A DNA stretch of 64,000 nt from Mycobacterium sp. UM_WGJ (GCF_000455125.1 NZ_AUWR01000020.1:1-64000), one strand, 5' to 3'. Shown: positions 18,860-27,827, numbered from the stretch's first letter. Translations and numbers: made by a program. The notes: generated by a model not told the origin, from the sequence alone.

Positions 18860-19587
18860 TCGGCACATCCTGGGACGCGCCACGGGTGGCCCGGTGGTCC
18901 GGCATACTGGGCGCCGTCCTGCCCGCGGCCACGTTGCTGGCTTACCCGATCTGGTCTTTCCCGGAAACCCGAACGCAGGCCGTCGACGTGGCGCGGTGGA
19001 CCATGGTTCACCACGACCGGTTGGTTGTGGCGATGGCGCTCAACACCATCGGCGTCACGCTCTGGTTCGTCTTCGGGGCCGCGGTGTGGGCCTACCTGCG
19101 GGATCGGCTGCCCATGAAGTCGATCCTTCCGACCTGCTTCGCCGCCGGCTTCATCGGATGCCTGACGCTGCTGCTCAGCGGGTTCACCGCCTTTGACCTC
19201 CTGCTGTACCGGCGCCGCAGTGCCGACGCGGCGTCACTGCTTTACGACCTGACGTTCGGACTGCTGGCCATGTCGGGGATGCCCCTGGTGGTGGCGCTGG
19301 GCGCGTTCGTGATCGCGGTCTATGCGCGCCAGGCGTTGCCGGCCTACACCGGTCACCTGGCACTGGCTGCCGCCGTGGTCCATCCGGTGCTGCTCCTGAC
19401 GTTCGTCTTCCGCAGCGGCCCGCTGTCGCTGGAGGGCTACTCGATCACCGCGATGCCGGCATTCTTGTTCGCCTGGATCCTCGGGACGGCGCTGGCAATG
19501 CCCCGCTCCAGCGCTGGCGCACCCCCGGGCACGGCGTCAGCGCAACGTCGCGGGTCCGGCGTGCGGATCACCTCGCCAGGGCGCTAG
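18856..19587 (+). CDS. Polytopic membrane protein of unknown function
   Basis: The GTG at 18856 overlaps the stop of the upstream gene (GTGA) and has a purine-rich GGGGGAA before it, giving 243 residues. About six hydrophobic helices are visible, with short charged loops such as YLRDRLPMK and LLYRRRSADA. The C-terminus is Ala/Pro/Arg-rich and probably cytosolic. I do not recognise a family. Its 3' end overlaps the convergent TetR gene by 51 bp. Coupling to the DUF1906 gene suggests joint expression. Confidence 0.75.
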   Translation: MIGTSWDAPRVARWSGILGAVLPAATLLAYPIWSFPETRTQAVDVARWTMVHHDRLVVAMALNTIGVTLWFVFGAAVWAYLRDRLPMKSILPTCFAAGFIGCLTLLLSGFTAFDLLLYRRRSADAASLLYDLTFGLLAMSGMPLVVALGAFVIAVYARQALPAYTGHLALAAAVVHPVLLLTFVFRSGPLSLEGYSITAMPAFLFAWILGTALAMPRSSAGAPPGTASAQRRGSGVRITSPGR

Positions 19588-20154
19588 CAGCAGTTCGCAG
19601 GCGCGCCGCATGTCGCGTTCGGCCTGCGCCGGCGTCGTCTCACCCATCACCGCCCAAGACAAGATGCCGTAGGCGCACTGCTCGACCAGTAGCGCCAACT
19701 GGGTGTCCCGCCGTGCGGGCCGAGAGATCCCGGCCACCGACAAGATGCGGGCACGCAGGTTGAAGTCCCCGGTTGCCGGCGACTCGGACCGGCGGGCATT
19801 GACCGAGATGACCATTGCGCGAGCCAGCCGAGGCCGCGCGAGCATCGAACGGCAGATGCCGACCATGAGGTCGGTGACGTCGGCCGCCGGGCAGCCCGTC
19901 GGCGAGTGCGACGGGCCGGCGGTCCGGGTGTAGTGCAACAACAACGCGCTGAACAGGTGATGCTTGGTGGGGTAGTAGCGGTAGAGGGTTGCGATCGACA
20001 CCGCCGACCGGTCGGCCACATCCTGCATCCGAACGGCTTCCAGCCCGTCGCTGGCACCGAGCCGGGCCGCCGTGGCAAGGATGCGTTCGCAGCGTTGCCG
20101 TTGCGCGGCCGTGGTGGGAACAGCGGCGTCGCGCTCAACCGGCGGGCGGGGCAT
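19537..20154 (-). CDS. TetR-family transcriptional regulator
   Basis: The 205-residue product has an N-terminal helix-turn-helix (MQDVADRSAVSIATLYRYYPTKHHLF, about 43-68, shown here only as a location) followed by an all-helical ligand domain. It is the second gene after an SDR on the minus strand; its ATG overlaps the SDR end by 20 bp, so both are transcribed together from the divergent promoter region around 20988-21007, where a dyad lies. It likely represses this SDR and the divergent LLM/FadE genes. The ligand is unknown but is probably an acyl-CoA or related lipid. Confidence 0.88.
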   Translation of the reverse strand: MPRPPVERDAAVPTTAAQRQRCERILATAARLGASDGLEAVRMQDVADRSAVSIATLYRYYPTKHHLFSALLLHYTRTAGPSHSPTGCPAADVTDLMVGICRSMLARPRLARAMVISVNARRSESPATGDFNLRARILSVAGISRPARRDTQLALLVEQCAYGILSWAVMGETTPAQAERDMRRACELLLAPWRGDPHAGPATLR

Positions 20155-20974
20155 CAGAAGCTCGGGGGGCCGTTGCGAGCAACTTCTGCATCAGCCGATG
20201 CGAGGCGAGCACAGCTTCGGCCCGATCTGTGATGGCGTGCACCGCAGGACTGTCGGCGTGGGCCGAGATGACGTGCACCGGTCCCCGCGGAAGCTGTTCG
20301 AGCCCTTCACGGGCGACATCGGCCGGATCGGACACGCGCAGCCCCGGCAGGTCGAAGTTGAGGCCGGCCCGTGCCATCGCAGGCGTCCTGGTCACCCCGA
20401 GCACCAACTCCAGGACGTGCACGTTGTAGTCGCGCAACTCCAGCCACAGGCCCTCGGCGTAGATCCTGCTGAACGCCTTCACGCCCCCGTATACGGTCTG
20501 CCGCGCTGAACCGAGATACCCGGTCAGTGACCCGACCAGCAGCAGGCCACCGCGCCGCCGGCTGCGCATCGGTTTCCCGAAATGGTGGATCAGCGCCAGC
20601 GGCGTCCGAACGTTCAGGTCGAGCACTCGCTCGAAGGCCGCCAGGTCGCCGTCGAGGAACTGTGTGCTGTGAGTGTTGGCGCCCGCGTTGTAGATCAGCA
20701 ACCCGACCTCGATATCCGACGTCGCCTCGCCGATCCGGGCGACCGCATCCGCGGCAGTCAGATCCACGGCCAGCTCACGGACGCGCACGCCACGCGTCCT
20801 GCATTGATCGGCGGTGTCGCGCAGCGGGTCTGGCTTGCGCGCGACCAGGACCAGATTGATGCCGGCGTCGGCCAGCTGGAAGGCGAACTCGGCGCCGACG
20901 CCTTCCGAGCCGCCGGCGACCACAGCCCAGGGGCCGTACTGCTGTACCCACCCGGGTTGACCACCGCTAGACAA
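20135..20974 (-). CDS. SDR family oxidoreductase
   Basis: The start is a TTG, chosen because GGAGG sits 6 nt upstream and no ATG or GTG fits better; the product has 279 residues. It has a slightly unusual Rossmann motif (AGGSEGVG), the YNAG segment and the catalytic YGGVK. The mid-region LLLVGSLTGYLG supplies the serine. It is the first gene of a two-gene operon with the TetR regulator and is divergent from the LLM gene at 21095. The substrate is unknown. Confidence 0.85.
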   Translation of the reverse strand: MSSGGQPGWVQQYGPWAVVAGGSEGVGAEFAFQLADAGINLVLVARKPDPLRDTADQCRTRGVRVRELAVDLTAADAVARIGEATSDIEVGLLIYNAGANTHSTQFLDGDLAAFERVLDLNVRTPLALIHHFGKPMRSRRRGGLLLVGSLTGYLGSARQTVYGGVKAFSRIYAEGLWLELRDYNVHVLELVLGVTRTPAMARAGLNFDLPGLRVSDPADVAREGLEQLPRGPVHVISAHADSPAVHAITDRAEAVLASHRLMQKLLATAPRASDAPPAG

Positions 20975-20987
20975 GAGACGCCTCCAT

Positions 20988-21007
20988 AACTAAAATTCAT
21001 TCTAGTT
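20988..21007. promoter_or_regulatory. 20-bp dyad, probable TetR operator
   Basis: The sequence reads AACTAAAATTCATTCTAGTT. Eight of ten positions are symmetrical (AACTA on the left, TAGTT on the right). It is AT-rich within GC-rich surroundings and lies between the SDR-TetR operon and the divergent LLM gene. The location suggests autoregulation by the TetR protein at 19537-20154. Confidence 0.5.
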
Positions 21008-21094
21008 TAGCTCCATGAGGCTATCCCACTCGCGCGGCGCAACGAAAGGCGTAGAGCCCTTGCGGTACAACGGTCCCCGGATTCGGTCCCGCTG

Positions 21095-21961
21095 ATGCGG
21101 CTTGGCTTGGCGACACCGGTCGTCATCCAGGTCCCTGGCGCAGCCTCGAGCTGGGAAGCCGACGGCAACGTCGAGGACATCAGCCAGATCGCCGCGGCGG
21201 CAGATGAACTCGGCTTCGCCTACCTCACTTGCTCGGAACATGTCGCGGTGCCCGCCGAGGCCGCGGCCGGTCGCGGGACGACCTACTGGGACCCGTTGGC
21301 CACGCTCTCGTTTCTGGCCGCCCGCACCCGCTCCATTCGGTTGGTGACATCGGTTGTGGTGCTGGGCTACCACCATCCGCTGGAGCTCGCCAAACGGTAC
21401 GGGACCCTCGACCGGCTCAGCGGCGGCCGGCTGACCCTCGGCGTCGGGGTCGGATCGCTGCGTGAGGAGTTCGACCTGCTCGGCTGCGCGTGGGATGACC
21501 GCGGCGCCCGGGCTGATGACGCAATGAAGGCGTTGCGGGCGTCGCTATCGACCACCCACCCCGCCTATCACGGCGCCTTCTACAGCTTCGACTCGATGGT
21601 CGTGCAGCCGTGCGCGGTACAGCAGCGAGTTCCGATCTGGGTCGGCGGACACACCCGCCGTTCGCTTCGGCGGGCGGTGGACCTGGGTGACGGCTGGACG
21701 CCGTTCGGCCTGCGTATTGAGGAGCTGACGAAACACCTTGGCTCTGTGGATCTCCCGGACAGCTTCGCAGTCGTGCTGTCGACGCCGCCGCTGGACCCGA
21801 TCGGGTCCCCGCAGCAGACCCTCGATCGGATCGGCAGGCTCGCTGACGTCGGTGCCACCGATGTCAGTTGTATGATCGCAGCGCGCTCTTCGGCGCACTT
21901 CCGTGACCAGCTGATCGCACTGGCGGAGTTGGCCGACCTGTCGCCCCGGGTCGGGCGATGA
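21095..21961 (+). CDS. LLM-class (probable F420-dependent) oxidoreductase
   Basis: The 288-residue protein begins at ATG. It contains LTCSEHV near residue 45, the RLSGGRLTLGVGVGSL motif at about 105-120 and the PIWVGGHTRRSL segment, all conserved with the paralogue at 17110-18030. It should bind F420 or a flavin and reduce or oxidise an organic substrate that cannot be predicted. Its stop overlaps the next gene by 4 nt (ATGA). It is the first gene of a four-gene operon with a SnoaL-like protein and two acyl-CoA dehydrogenases. Confidence 0.88.
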   Translation: MRLGLATPVVIQVPGAASSWEADGNVEDISQIAAAADELGFAYLTCSEHVAVPAEAAAGRGTTYWDPLATLSFLAARTRSIRLVTSVVVLGYHHPLELAKRYGTLDRLSGGRLTLGVGVGSLREEFDLLGCAWDDRGARADDAMKALRASLSTTHPAYHGAFYSFDSMVVQPCAVQQRVPIWVGGHTRRSLRRAVDLGDGWTPFGLRIEELTKHLGSVDLPDSFAVVLSTPPLDPIGSPQQTLDRIGRLADVGATDVSCMIAARSSAHFRDQLIALAELADLSPRVGR

Positions 21962-22452
21962 TCGAGCAACGGCTGGCCGAACTGGAGCGGCGCCTGCAGC
22001 AGGTCGAGGACGAGCGCGCCATCGAGCGGCTGATCGCGTCCTACGGCCCGCTGGTGGACGCCGGCGACTCCGAATCGACTGCGGCGTTGTGGCAACACGA
22101 TGGGGTCTACGACGTCGAGAACTGGTTGATGAACGGCCGCGAGGAGATTGCGGCGATGGTGCACTCTCGTGGTCACCAGGATCTGATCGCTCGCGGATGT
22201 ATGCATTTTCTGGGCCCGGCGGTGGTCACCGTGACCGGTGACGAGGCGGTCGCCGTGTGTGACTCGATGCTGCTGGTCAAACAAGGCAACCAGTTTCGCG
22301 TCGCGCGCGGCGGCGCCAACTACTTTCACCTCGGCCGGGTGGCGGGCGCGCCCGGCCGGTGGCAGATCGTCAGGCGGATCACCCGGATGCTCGACGGCAC
22401 CGAGCAGGGTCGTGCGCTGTTGGTGGACGGCATCGCTGGGCGCATCCGTTAG
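21958..22452 (+). CDS. SnoaL-like / NTF2-fold protein
   Basis: This 164-residue protein starts with a charged helix (about 1-25) followed by an IERLIASYGPLVDAGD segment and the HDGVYDVENW region typical of the SnoaL-like cone fold. Members act as isomerases, hydratases or ring-opening enzymes, or simply bind ligands; in actinobacterial lipid and steroid clusters they often accompany acyl-CoA dehydrogenases. Translational coupling to the upstream LLM gene (ATGA overlap) supports a shared pathway. Catalytic residues cannot be assigned. Confidence 0.8.
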   Translation: MIEQRLAELERRLQQVEDERAIERLIASYGPLVDAGDSESTAALWQHDGVYDVENWLMNGREEIAAMVHSRGHQDLIARGCMHFLGPAVVTVTGDEAVAVCDSMLLVKQGNQFRVARGGANYFHLGRVAGAPGRWQIVRRITRMLDGTEQGRALLVDGIAGRIR

Positions 22453-22556
22453 GCAAGCCCGCGCGTATCAGCCGAGGCGGCGGGAGTCGGGTCGCACAGC
22501 ACGGCGGCTAGACTTCGCGGAAAAGCGTCTATCCGCCGATACGGCAGGGGAGATTA

Positions 22557-23789
22557 ATGGATCTGCGGTGGTCGGAGGAAGACCGGGCGTTTCAAGCGGA
22601 GGTGCGGGATTTTCTCGACCAAAAGCTGACCCCGGAGCTGCGGCGCGCGGGTCGGCTGATGACCAGCGTCTACGCCGATCACGAGGCCAGCATGGCGTGG
22701 CAGGCGATTCTGCATGAGCGGGGTTGGGCGGCGCCCGCGTGGCCGGTGGAGCACGGCGGCTGTGATTGGAGCCTGACCCAGCACTACATCTTCAGCCGCG
22801 AGTCGACGCTTGCCGGTGCACCGTCGTTGTCGCCGATGGGAATCCGGATGGTCGCGCACGCCATCGTCCGGTACGGAACGGACGCACAGAAGGACTACTT
22901 CTTGCCCCGGATTCTCACCGGTGAGGTGTTCTTCTGTCAGGGGTACTCCGAGCCGGAAGCCGGATCGGACTTGGCCGCTTTGTCGATGGCCGCCACCGTC
23001 GACGGTGACGACCTGGTCTGTACCGGCAGCAAGATCTGGACCACCCACGCCGGCGAGGCGAACTGGATGTTCGCCCTGGTACGGACCTCCCGGACCGCCA
23101 AGAAGCAGCAGGGCATCACGTTCGTGCTGATCGACATGACCTCGCCCGGCATCGAGATCCGGCCGCTGGTGATGACCTCCGGGGAAGAGATCCAGAACCA
23201 GGTGTTCTTCGACGAGGTGCGGGTCCCCAAGACGAACGTCATCGGAGAGATCGACAGCGGCTGGACCGTCGCGAAGTACCTGCTCGAATTCGAGCGCGGC
23301 GGCGGCGCGGTGGCCCCGGGCCTGCAGGTGGTGGCCGAGGAGATCGCCACGGCGGCCAAGGACCAGCCGGGACCGCGCGGTGGCAAGCTCGCCGACGACG
23401 ACGCCTTCATGCGCAAGCTGGCGGACGCGCGGATTCGCGCCGAGGTATTGGAGATCCTGGAATACCAGGTGCTCACCGCCGTGGCCGAGGGGCGTAATCC
23501 CGGAGCGTCGTCGTCGATGCTGAAGATCTTGGGCACCGAGTTGAGCCAGGAACTGACCGCGCTGGCGTTGGAGGCGGCCGGACCGCGCGGACGCATCTAT
23601 CAGCCGCATGTCACCGCGCCTGGAGGGCCGATCGCCGACTACCAGCCGCCCGCCGACGGATATGCGTCTGGCGAACCGTGGCAGGCGGTGGCTCCCCTGC
23701 GCTACTTCAACGACCGGGCCGGCTCAATCTACGCCGGTAGCAACGAAATTCAGCGGAATATTCTGGCCAAGGCGGCATTGGGGCTCTAA
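22557..23789 (+). CDS. Acyl-CoA dehydrogenase, subunit with the C-terminal FAD tail motif
   Basis: The 410-residue product has an ATG start with AGGGGAGA upstream. It has the acyl-CoA dehydrogenase fold: an N-terminal helical part (MDLRWSEEDRAF), the central beta-domain with CQGYSEPEAGSDLA and WTTHAGEANW, and a C-terminal AGSNEIQRNILAK tail. The usual QxxGGxGY motif is missing; its place is taken by PRGRIYQPHVT. The following gene has the complementary set. Such pairs form alpha2beta2 enzymes that handle bulky CoA thioesters in mycobacterial steroid side-chain degradation (FadE28-FadE29 type). Its stop overlaps the next ATG (TAATG). Confidence 0.9.
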   Translation: MDLRWSEEDRAFQAEVRDFLDQKLTPELRRAGRLMTSVYADHEASMAWQAILHERGWAAPAWPVEHGGCDWSLTQHYIFSRESTLAGAPSLSPMGIRMVAHAIVRYGTDAQKDYFLPRILTGEVFFCQGYSEPEAGSDLAALSMAATVDGDDLVCTGSKIWTTHAGEANWMFALVRTSRTAKKQQGITFVLIDMTSPGIEIRPLVMTSGEEIQNQVFFDEVRVPKTNVIGEIDSGWTVAKYLLEFERGGGAVAPGLQVVAEEIATAAKDQPGPRGGKLADDDAFMRKLADARIRAEVLEILEYQVLTAVAEGRNPGASSSMLKILGTELSQELTALALEAAGPRGRIYQPHVTAPGGPIADYQPPADGYASGEPWQAVAPLRYFNDRAGSIYAGSNEIQRNILAKAALGL

Positions 23790-24913
23790 TGGACTTCAAC
23801 GTGAACACTGAGCAGCAGATGCTGCGTGACGGCATCACCAAGTTCCTCGCCGCGCGCTACGACCTCGAGACGAGCCGCGCCGCGGCCAAGACCGGAGCCG
23901 GCTGGCAGCCCGAGATCTGGCGCGCCTTCGCCGGTGAACTGGGCATCCTTGGCGCGACACTCCCCGAAGAGTTCGACGGAATTGGCGGCGGCGCAGTCGA
24001 ACTCATGGTCATCACTGAGGCGCTCGGGCATGCGCTGGTGATTGAGCCCTATGTCGACACTGTGGTGGTCGCCGGCGGTCTGCTGCACCGCTCCGGCAGC
24101 CCGGTCGCAGCCGGCGTGCTCAAGGAGCTGGTCGCCGGTACCGCGGTGGCGGCCCTGGCCGCCGCGGAGCCGGGTTCGGCCGACCGGTGGCAGGATGCGG
24201 AGACCCTGGCGCGCCCCGATGGGGACGGCTGGGTGCTGAACGGCTCGAAGATCATGGCTGTGGCGGCACCGCTGGCCACGCACCTGCTGATCACCGCCCG
24301 CATCGAGGGTGAAGACGGAATCTCGCTGTTCCTCACCGAGGCCGACGCCGCGGGAATCACCCTGCATCCGTATCGCACCATCGACGACCGCAGCGCGGCC
24401 GACATCACCTTCACCGATCTGCGGCTCGGCGCCGACGCCCTGCTGGGCGAGCGTGGCGGTGCGTGGCCGTCATTGGCGCAGGCCCGGGACGAGGGCGCCG
24501 CGGCGATCTGCTCCGAGGCGGTGGGCTGCATGCGGAAAGTCTTGGCGGACACCGTCGAGTACTGCAAGCAGCGCCAGCAGTTCGGGCAGCCCATCGGCAG
24601 CTTCCAAGTTCTGCAACACCGGATGGTCGACATGTTCATGGAGGTGGAGCAGTCGGCTGCCGCGGTCTACCTGGCGATCCTCAACCTCGAGGCCGACGAG
24701 GCAACCCGGGCCCGTGCGGTGTCGGCCGGCAAGGCCACCATCGGCCGGGCGGCCCGATTCGTCGGCCAGGAGGCGGTGCAGCTGCACGGCGGGATGGGCA
24801 TGACCGAAGAGTTGGCGATCGGCCACTACTTCAAGCGGCTCACCGCAATTCAATACGAGTTCGGAACCACCGACGCCCACATCGCCCGCTACGCGGAGCT
24901 CACAAAGGCGTAG
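23789..24913 (+). CDS. Acyl-CoA dehydrogenase, partner subunit
   Basis: The 374-residue protein overlaps the upstream gene by one base. It has the acyl-CoA dehydrogenase fold with QRQQFGQPIGSFQVLQH and the QLHGGMGMTEE motif, but lacks the T-x-x-IQ-x-x-IAR tail that normally completes the FAD site; the protein ends with HIARYAELTKA. Each subunit of the pair therefore carries half of a complete site, which is the hallmark of heteromeric mycobacterial acyl-CoA dehydrogenases. The probable reaction is alpha,beta-desaturation of an acyl-CoA with a bulky tail. Confidence 0.9.
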   Translation: MDFNVNTEQQMLRDGITKFLAARYDLETSRAAAKTGAGWQPEIWRAFAGELGILGATLPEEFDGIGGGAVELMVITEALGHALVIEPYVDTVVVAGGLLHRSGSPVAAGVLKELVAGTAVAALAAAEPGSADRWQDAETLARPDGDGWVLNGSKIMAVAAPLATHLLITARIEGEDGISLFLTEADAAGITLHPYRTIDDRSAADITFTDLRLGADALLGERGGAWPSLAQARDEGAAAICSEAVGCMRKVLADTVEYCKQRQQFGQPIGSFQVLQHRMVDMFMEVEQSAAAVYLAILNLEADEATRARAVSAGKATIGRAARFVGQEAVQLHGGMGMTEELAIGHYFKRLTAIQYEFGTTDAHIARYAELTKA

Positions 24914-24918
24914 GCCGA

Positions 24919-25236
24919 CTACTTCCGCAAGTGCTGCGGGCAGTACGCATTGGCGGAGACGGCCGCGAACTTCGCGGCGCCGTCCATCGTCAGCCCGGGA
25001 TTGTCGGCCGTGAGTTGTTTGACGACCTGCAAACCCGTCTCGCCGTTGTTGGCCATGCTGCAGACGGCATGGCCGGCCACAATGGCCTGATCGCTACCGG
25101 CGAAGGTGAGCCCCGCGGCTCGTAGGTCAGACAGGAAAGCGGCGTCACCGCCGTCGCCGTCGCCGGGATCCGCGTACGCCGGCGCGGCGCACCCGATGAC
25201 GGCGGCAATGCCCAAGATCGCTAACACGCTGCGCAT
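24919..25236 (-). CDS. DUF732 secreted protein
   Basis: The ATG at 25236 has AGGAGG upstream and gives 105 residues. The first 22 residues form a Sec signal peptide (cleavage likely after AYA). The mature part matches the DUF732 pattern: FLSDLRAAGLTFAG, a GHAVCSMANNG cysteine and a second cysteine in NAYCPQHL, likely forming a disulfide. DUF732 proteins are common small exported mycobacterial proteins of unknown role. It is 35 bp downstream of the bicarbonate transporter gene and probably in the same transcript. Confidence 0.88.
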   Translation of the reverse strand: MRSVLAILGIAAVIGCAAPAYADPGDGDGGDAAFLSDLRAAGLTFAGSDQAIVAGHAVCSMANNGETGLQVVKQLTADNPGLTMDGAAKFAAVSANAYCPQHLRK

Positions 25237-25271
25237 ATCGTTCCTCCTACGTTGCATGCTGTGCAATCCCC

Positions 25272-26447
25272 CTACTGCGACGTGATGAGACGGGCGATCT
25301 CGATGTAGAGGGGAATGCCGATGGTGACGTTGTAGGCGAATGTCAGACCCAGCGATGCGGCCAACGGCAGGCTGGGACTGGCTTCCGGGATCGCCAGTCG
25401 CTGGATCGCCGGCACCGCGATGTACGACGCCGCGGCGCACAGCACGGCGAACAGAACGTACGTGCCCAGCTGGAAATGGACGCCGGTCAGCTGCGAGTAG
25501 GTGTGTGCGACAAACAGACCCAGCGTTGCGAAGAGGTTGGGAGCCAGCAGGCCGAAGAGGATGAAACCACGGCCGGCGGACTTCAGGTCCTTCAGCTTGC
25601 GCGCCGCGGTCAACCCCATCTCGAGTAGGAAGAGGCACAACACGCCCTGGAACGCGGTGACGAAGACCGGGTCGTCCACACCGGTGACCTTCGAGCCCTG
25701 CAGGCCACTGATGAAACCGATCGCGATGCCACCGAGCAGCAGGCAGATGCCCGGGTTGAGGAAGACCTCTCGCACCAGTTCCCGGCTGATCAGGCGCCCG
25801 TTCGAGGCCACCCCGGTCTCCACGCGACGCTCGGGGCTCGTCTCGATGGCCAGGCCGCCGGTGGGGTCACCGGCCTGCGTGGCGCCCACGGCTGTCGGGA
25901 CCGAAACGGCCGGCACCGTGTAGCCCGGCTCGTGGGGCATGTTGCCCGACGCGTCCATACCGCGGTGGCGCAACCGGGCGACCAGGAACAGCGCCACCAA
26001 GCAGCCGGGGATCTCCATGATGGCCAGCATGACCGGCATGTAGGCGTCGAAGGCCATGCCGATGGTGGCCAGTACGCCCATGCAGGTGGCGAAGGTTCCG
26101 GCCGAATCGGAGCCGTAGTAGCCCGCGACCGTTGCGCGGTCGACTTCCCGCATCTTGGTCAGGTACTTCAGCAACAGGTAGGCGATGGTGCCGATCAGGA
26201 AGTTCAGCACGAAGCCGGTGAGCATGAATCCGAGGATTCCGCCGACCTGGGACAGGTCGATGCCGGCGAGCTCCTCGCCCCCGTGCCAGCCGATGGCCAG
26301 CAGCAGGTACATCGTCAGGCCCTGATACATCGCGTTCGGAAACTCGAAGGGCACCTTGGCCAGTGCGAGCAGGAAGCCGAAGTAGAAGAACAACAACAGT
26401 GGCTTGAACAGGTTGTGCGTGAAGTTCTGCCAGAACTCGAGAAGCAT
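25272..26447 (-). CDS. SbtA-type sodium-dependent bicarbonate transporter
   Basis: The 391-residue product has about ten hydrophobic helices in two halves separated by a soluble, less conserved loop (about 165-225). Both halves show family features: VAGYYGSDSAGTFATC in the first and AAASYIAVPAIQRLAIPEASPSL in the second, as in SbtA/DUF897 carriers, which import bicarbonate together with sodium. In cyanobacteria SbtA is controlled by the PII-like SbtB; I see no SbtB gene nearby. It lies 51 bp downstream of a PPE gene and 35 bp upstream of a DUF732 gene, all on the minus strand. The substrate is inferred from family membership. Confidence 0.85.
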   Translation of the reverse strand: MLLEFWQNFTHNLFKPLLLFFYFGFLLALAKVPFEFPNAMYQGLTMYLLLAIGWHGGEELAGIDLSQVGGILGFMLTGFVLNFLIGTIAYLLLKYLTKMREVDRATVAGYYGSDSAGTFATCMGVLATIGMAFDAYMPVMLAIMEIPGCLVALFLVARLRHRGMDASGNMPHEPGYTVPAVSVPTAVGATQAGDPTGGLAIETSPERRVETGVASNGRLISRELVREVFLNPGICLLLGGIAIGFISGLQGSKVTGVDDPVFVTAFQGVLCLFLLEMGLTAARKLKDLKSAGRGFILFGLLAPNLFATLGLFVAHTYSQLTGVHFQLGTYVLFAVLCAAASYIAVPAIQRLAIPEASPSLPLAASLGLTFAYNVTIGIPLYIEIARLITSQ

Positions 26448-26498
26448 TACTCTCTCTTTTCGGGGAAGGGGGAAGGCTTTTGGCGCCGTTGGTGGGCG

Positions 26499-27827
26499 TC
26501 AGCTGTGGGGCGTTGCGGCTTTCTTGGCGCCCTTGAGGTGCACGGCGTGAACGCCGGGTTTGCGGGACAGTTCGTCAAGCAGTTCGTCGAGTCCGGCCTG
26601 ATCGACGTTCCAGTGTTGGACCGCCTCGGGTTGGCTCTGCAGCTTGGCGATCACCGCGTCGAGCTTGACCGGAGTCTTGGCCTTGCCGCCCTGGATCCGG
26701 ATCCGCCCGGAGCCGGCGTTCGCGGTCCGGGGGCTGGCACTGCCCAGGGCACCGCCGGCCATGCTGCCCAGTGCCGCCTGGTTGAGCAGGCCGCCGGCCA
26801 TTCCCGCGGCCGGGGCGGCAGCCAGGCCCGCGGCGGGCGCGCCGGTGGCCGCCAGCCGGATCGCCGGGCTGGCAGAGGCCCAGCTCGGCGGGACAGACAG
26901 GTTGCCCACCAGGTTCGCCTCCGACATGGTGGCCGACACCGTCGAGGCAAGACCTGCGGAGGCGGCTCCGGCACGAAGCCCGGCGCCGAGCCCGCTGAGC
27001 GGCAGGCCTTCGAAAACCCGGCCTATCGGAGTTCCGAACTTGAGGAAGTTCTGGATCGGGAAGTTCACTAGCAGCGAGACGTCGTTGAATGGTGTGGTCA
27101 GCCCCGCCGGACCCTTGAAGGCGGCGAACAGCGACGCGAAGTTGGCTGGAGCACTCGGGTTGCCGGTCAGCTGGACGAGCAGGTTGTTGACGAAGGTGTT
27201 GTACTGGGTCGCCAGGTCGGCCAGGAAATCCAGGATCGAGTTGCTGCCCGAGGTGGCTGCCGCCGACCCCGTGCTGGCCGCCGAGGTGGCTGCGGCGGTC
27301 CCGGTGGTGGTCTGCGGAGGCTCGGTGAACGCGGTGATCTTGGTGGCCGCGGCGGCCGATGCGGCATAGGTCTGCATCGCAGCGGCGTCCTGCGCCCACA
27401 TCTCCAGGTACTGGGCTTCGTTGGCCGCGATGGCCGCGAGATTCTGGCCGAGGAAGTTCGTGGCGTACAGCATCTGGTTCTGGGTCCGGTTGGCCGTGAC
27501 GACTTCCGGCGGAACGACCGCCGCGTGCGCCGCTTCGTAGGCGGTGGCCGCGGCCTGCGCCTGGGCGGCCGCCTGCGCCGCGGTGGCCGCGGTCGTCGAC
27601 ATCCAGGCGGTGAAGGGCTGGGCGGCCGCCGTCATCGCCGCCGCCGACGGACCGGTCCACGATTCACCGGTCAGCGAGGCGAGCACCGCGTCGTATTCAG
27701 ATGCCGCGGTGCTTAATTCGCTGGCGAGACGACCCCACGCCGTGGCGGCGGCAATCAGCGGCCCGGAGCCGGGGCCGGCGTACATGTTGGTCGAGGTGAT
27801 TTCCGGCGGGAGAAAAGAGAAGTACAT
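26499..27827 (-). CDS. PPE family protein (PPE-SVP type)
   Basis: Translation from the ATG at 27827 gives 442 residues starting MYFSFLPPEIT. The PPE domain has the WxG-type turn (GESWTGPSAAAM) and WAQDAAAMQTYAASAA; the C-terminal part has the GNLSVPPSWA motif that defines the PPE-SVP group. Unlike most, it ends with a charged tail of about 60 residues (KLDAVIAKLQSQ, LDELLDELSRKPG). No PE gene is adjacent. Spacing to the other PPE gene (68 bp) and to SbtA (51 bp) suggests an operon. Expected location: cell surface after ESX secretion. Confidence 0.92.
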   Translation of the reverse strand: MYFSFLPPEITSTNMYAGPGSGPLIAAATAWGRLASELSTAASEYDAVLASLTGESWTGPSAAAMTAAAQPFTAWMSTTAATAAQAAAQAQAAATAYEAAHAAVVPPEVVTANRTQNQMLYATNFLGQNLAAIAANEAQYLEMWAQDAAAMQTYAASAAAATKITAFTEPPQTTTGTAAATSAASTGSAAATSGSNSILDFLADLATQYNTFVNNLLVQLTGNPSAPANFASLFAAFKGPAGLTTPFNDVSLLVNFPIQNFLKFGTPIGRVFEGLPLSGLGAGLRAGAASAGLASTVSATMSEANLVGNLSVPPSWASASPAIRLAATGAPAAGLAAAPAAGMAGGLLNQAALGSMAGGALGSASPRTANAGSGRIRIQGGKAKTPVKLDAVIAKLQSQPEAVQHWNVDQAGLDELLDELSRKPGVHAVHLKGAKKAATPHS

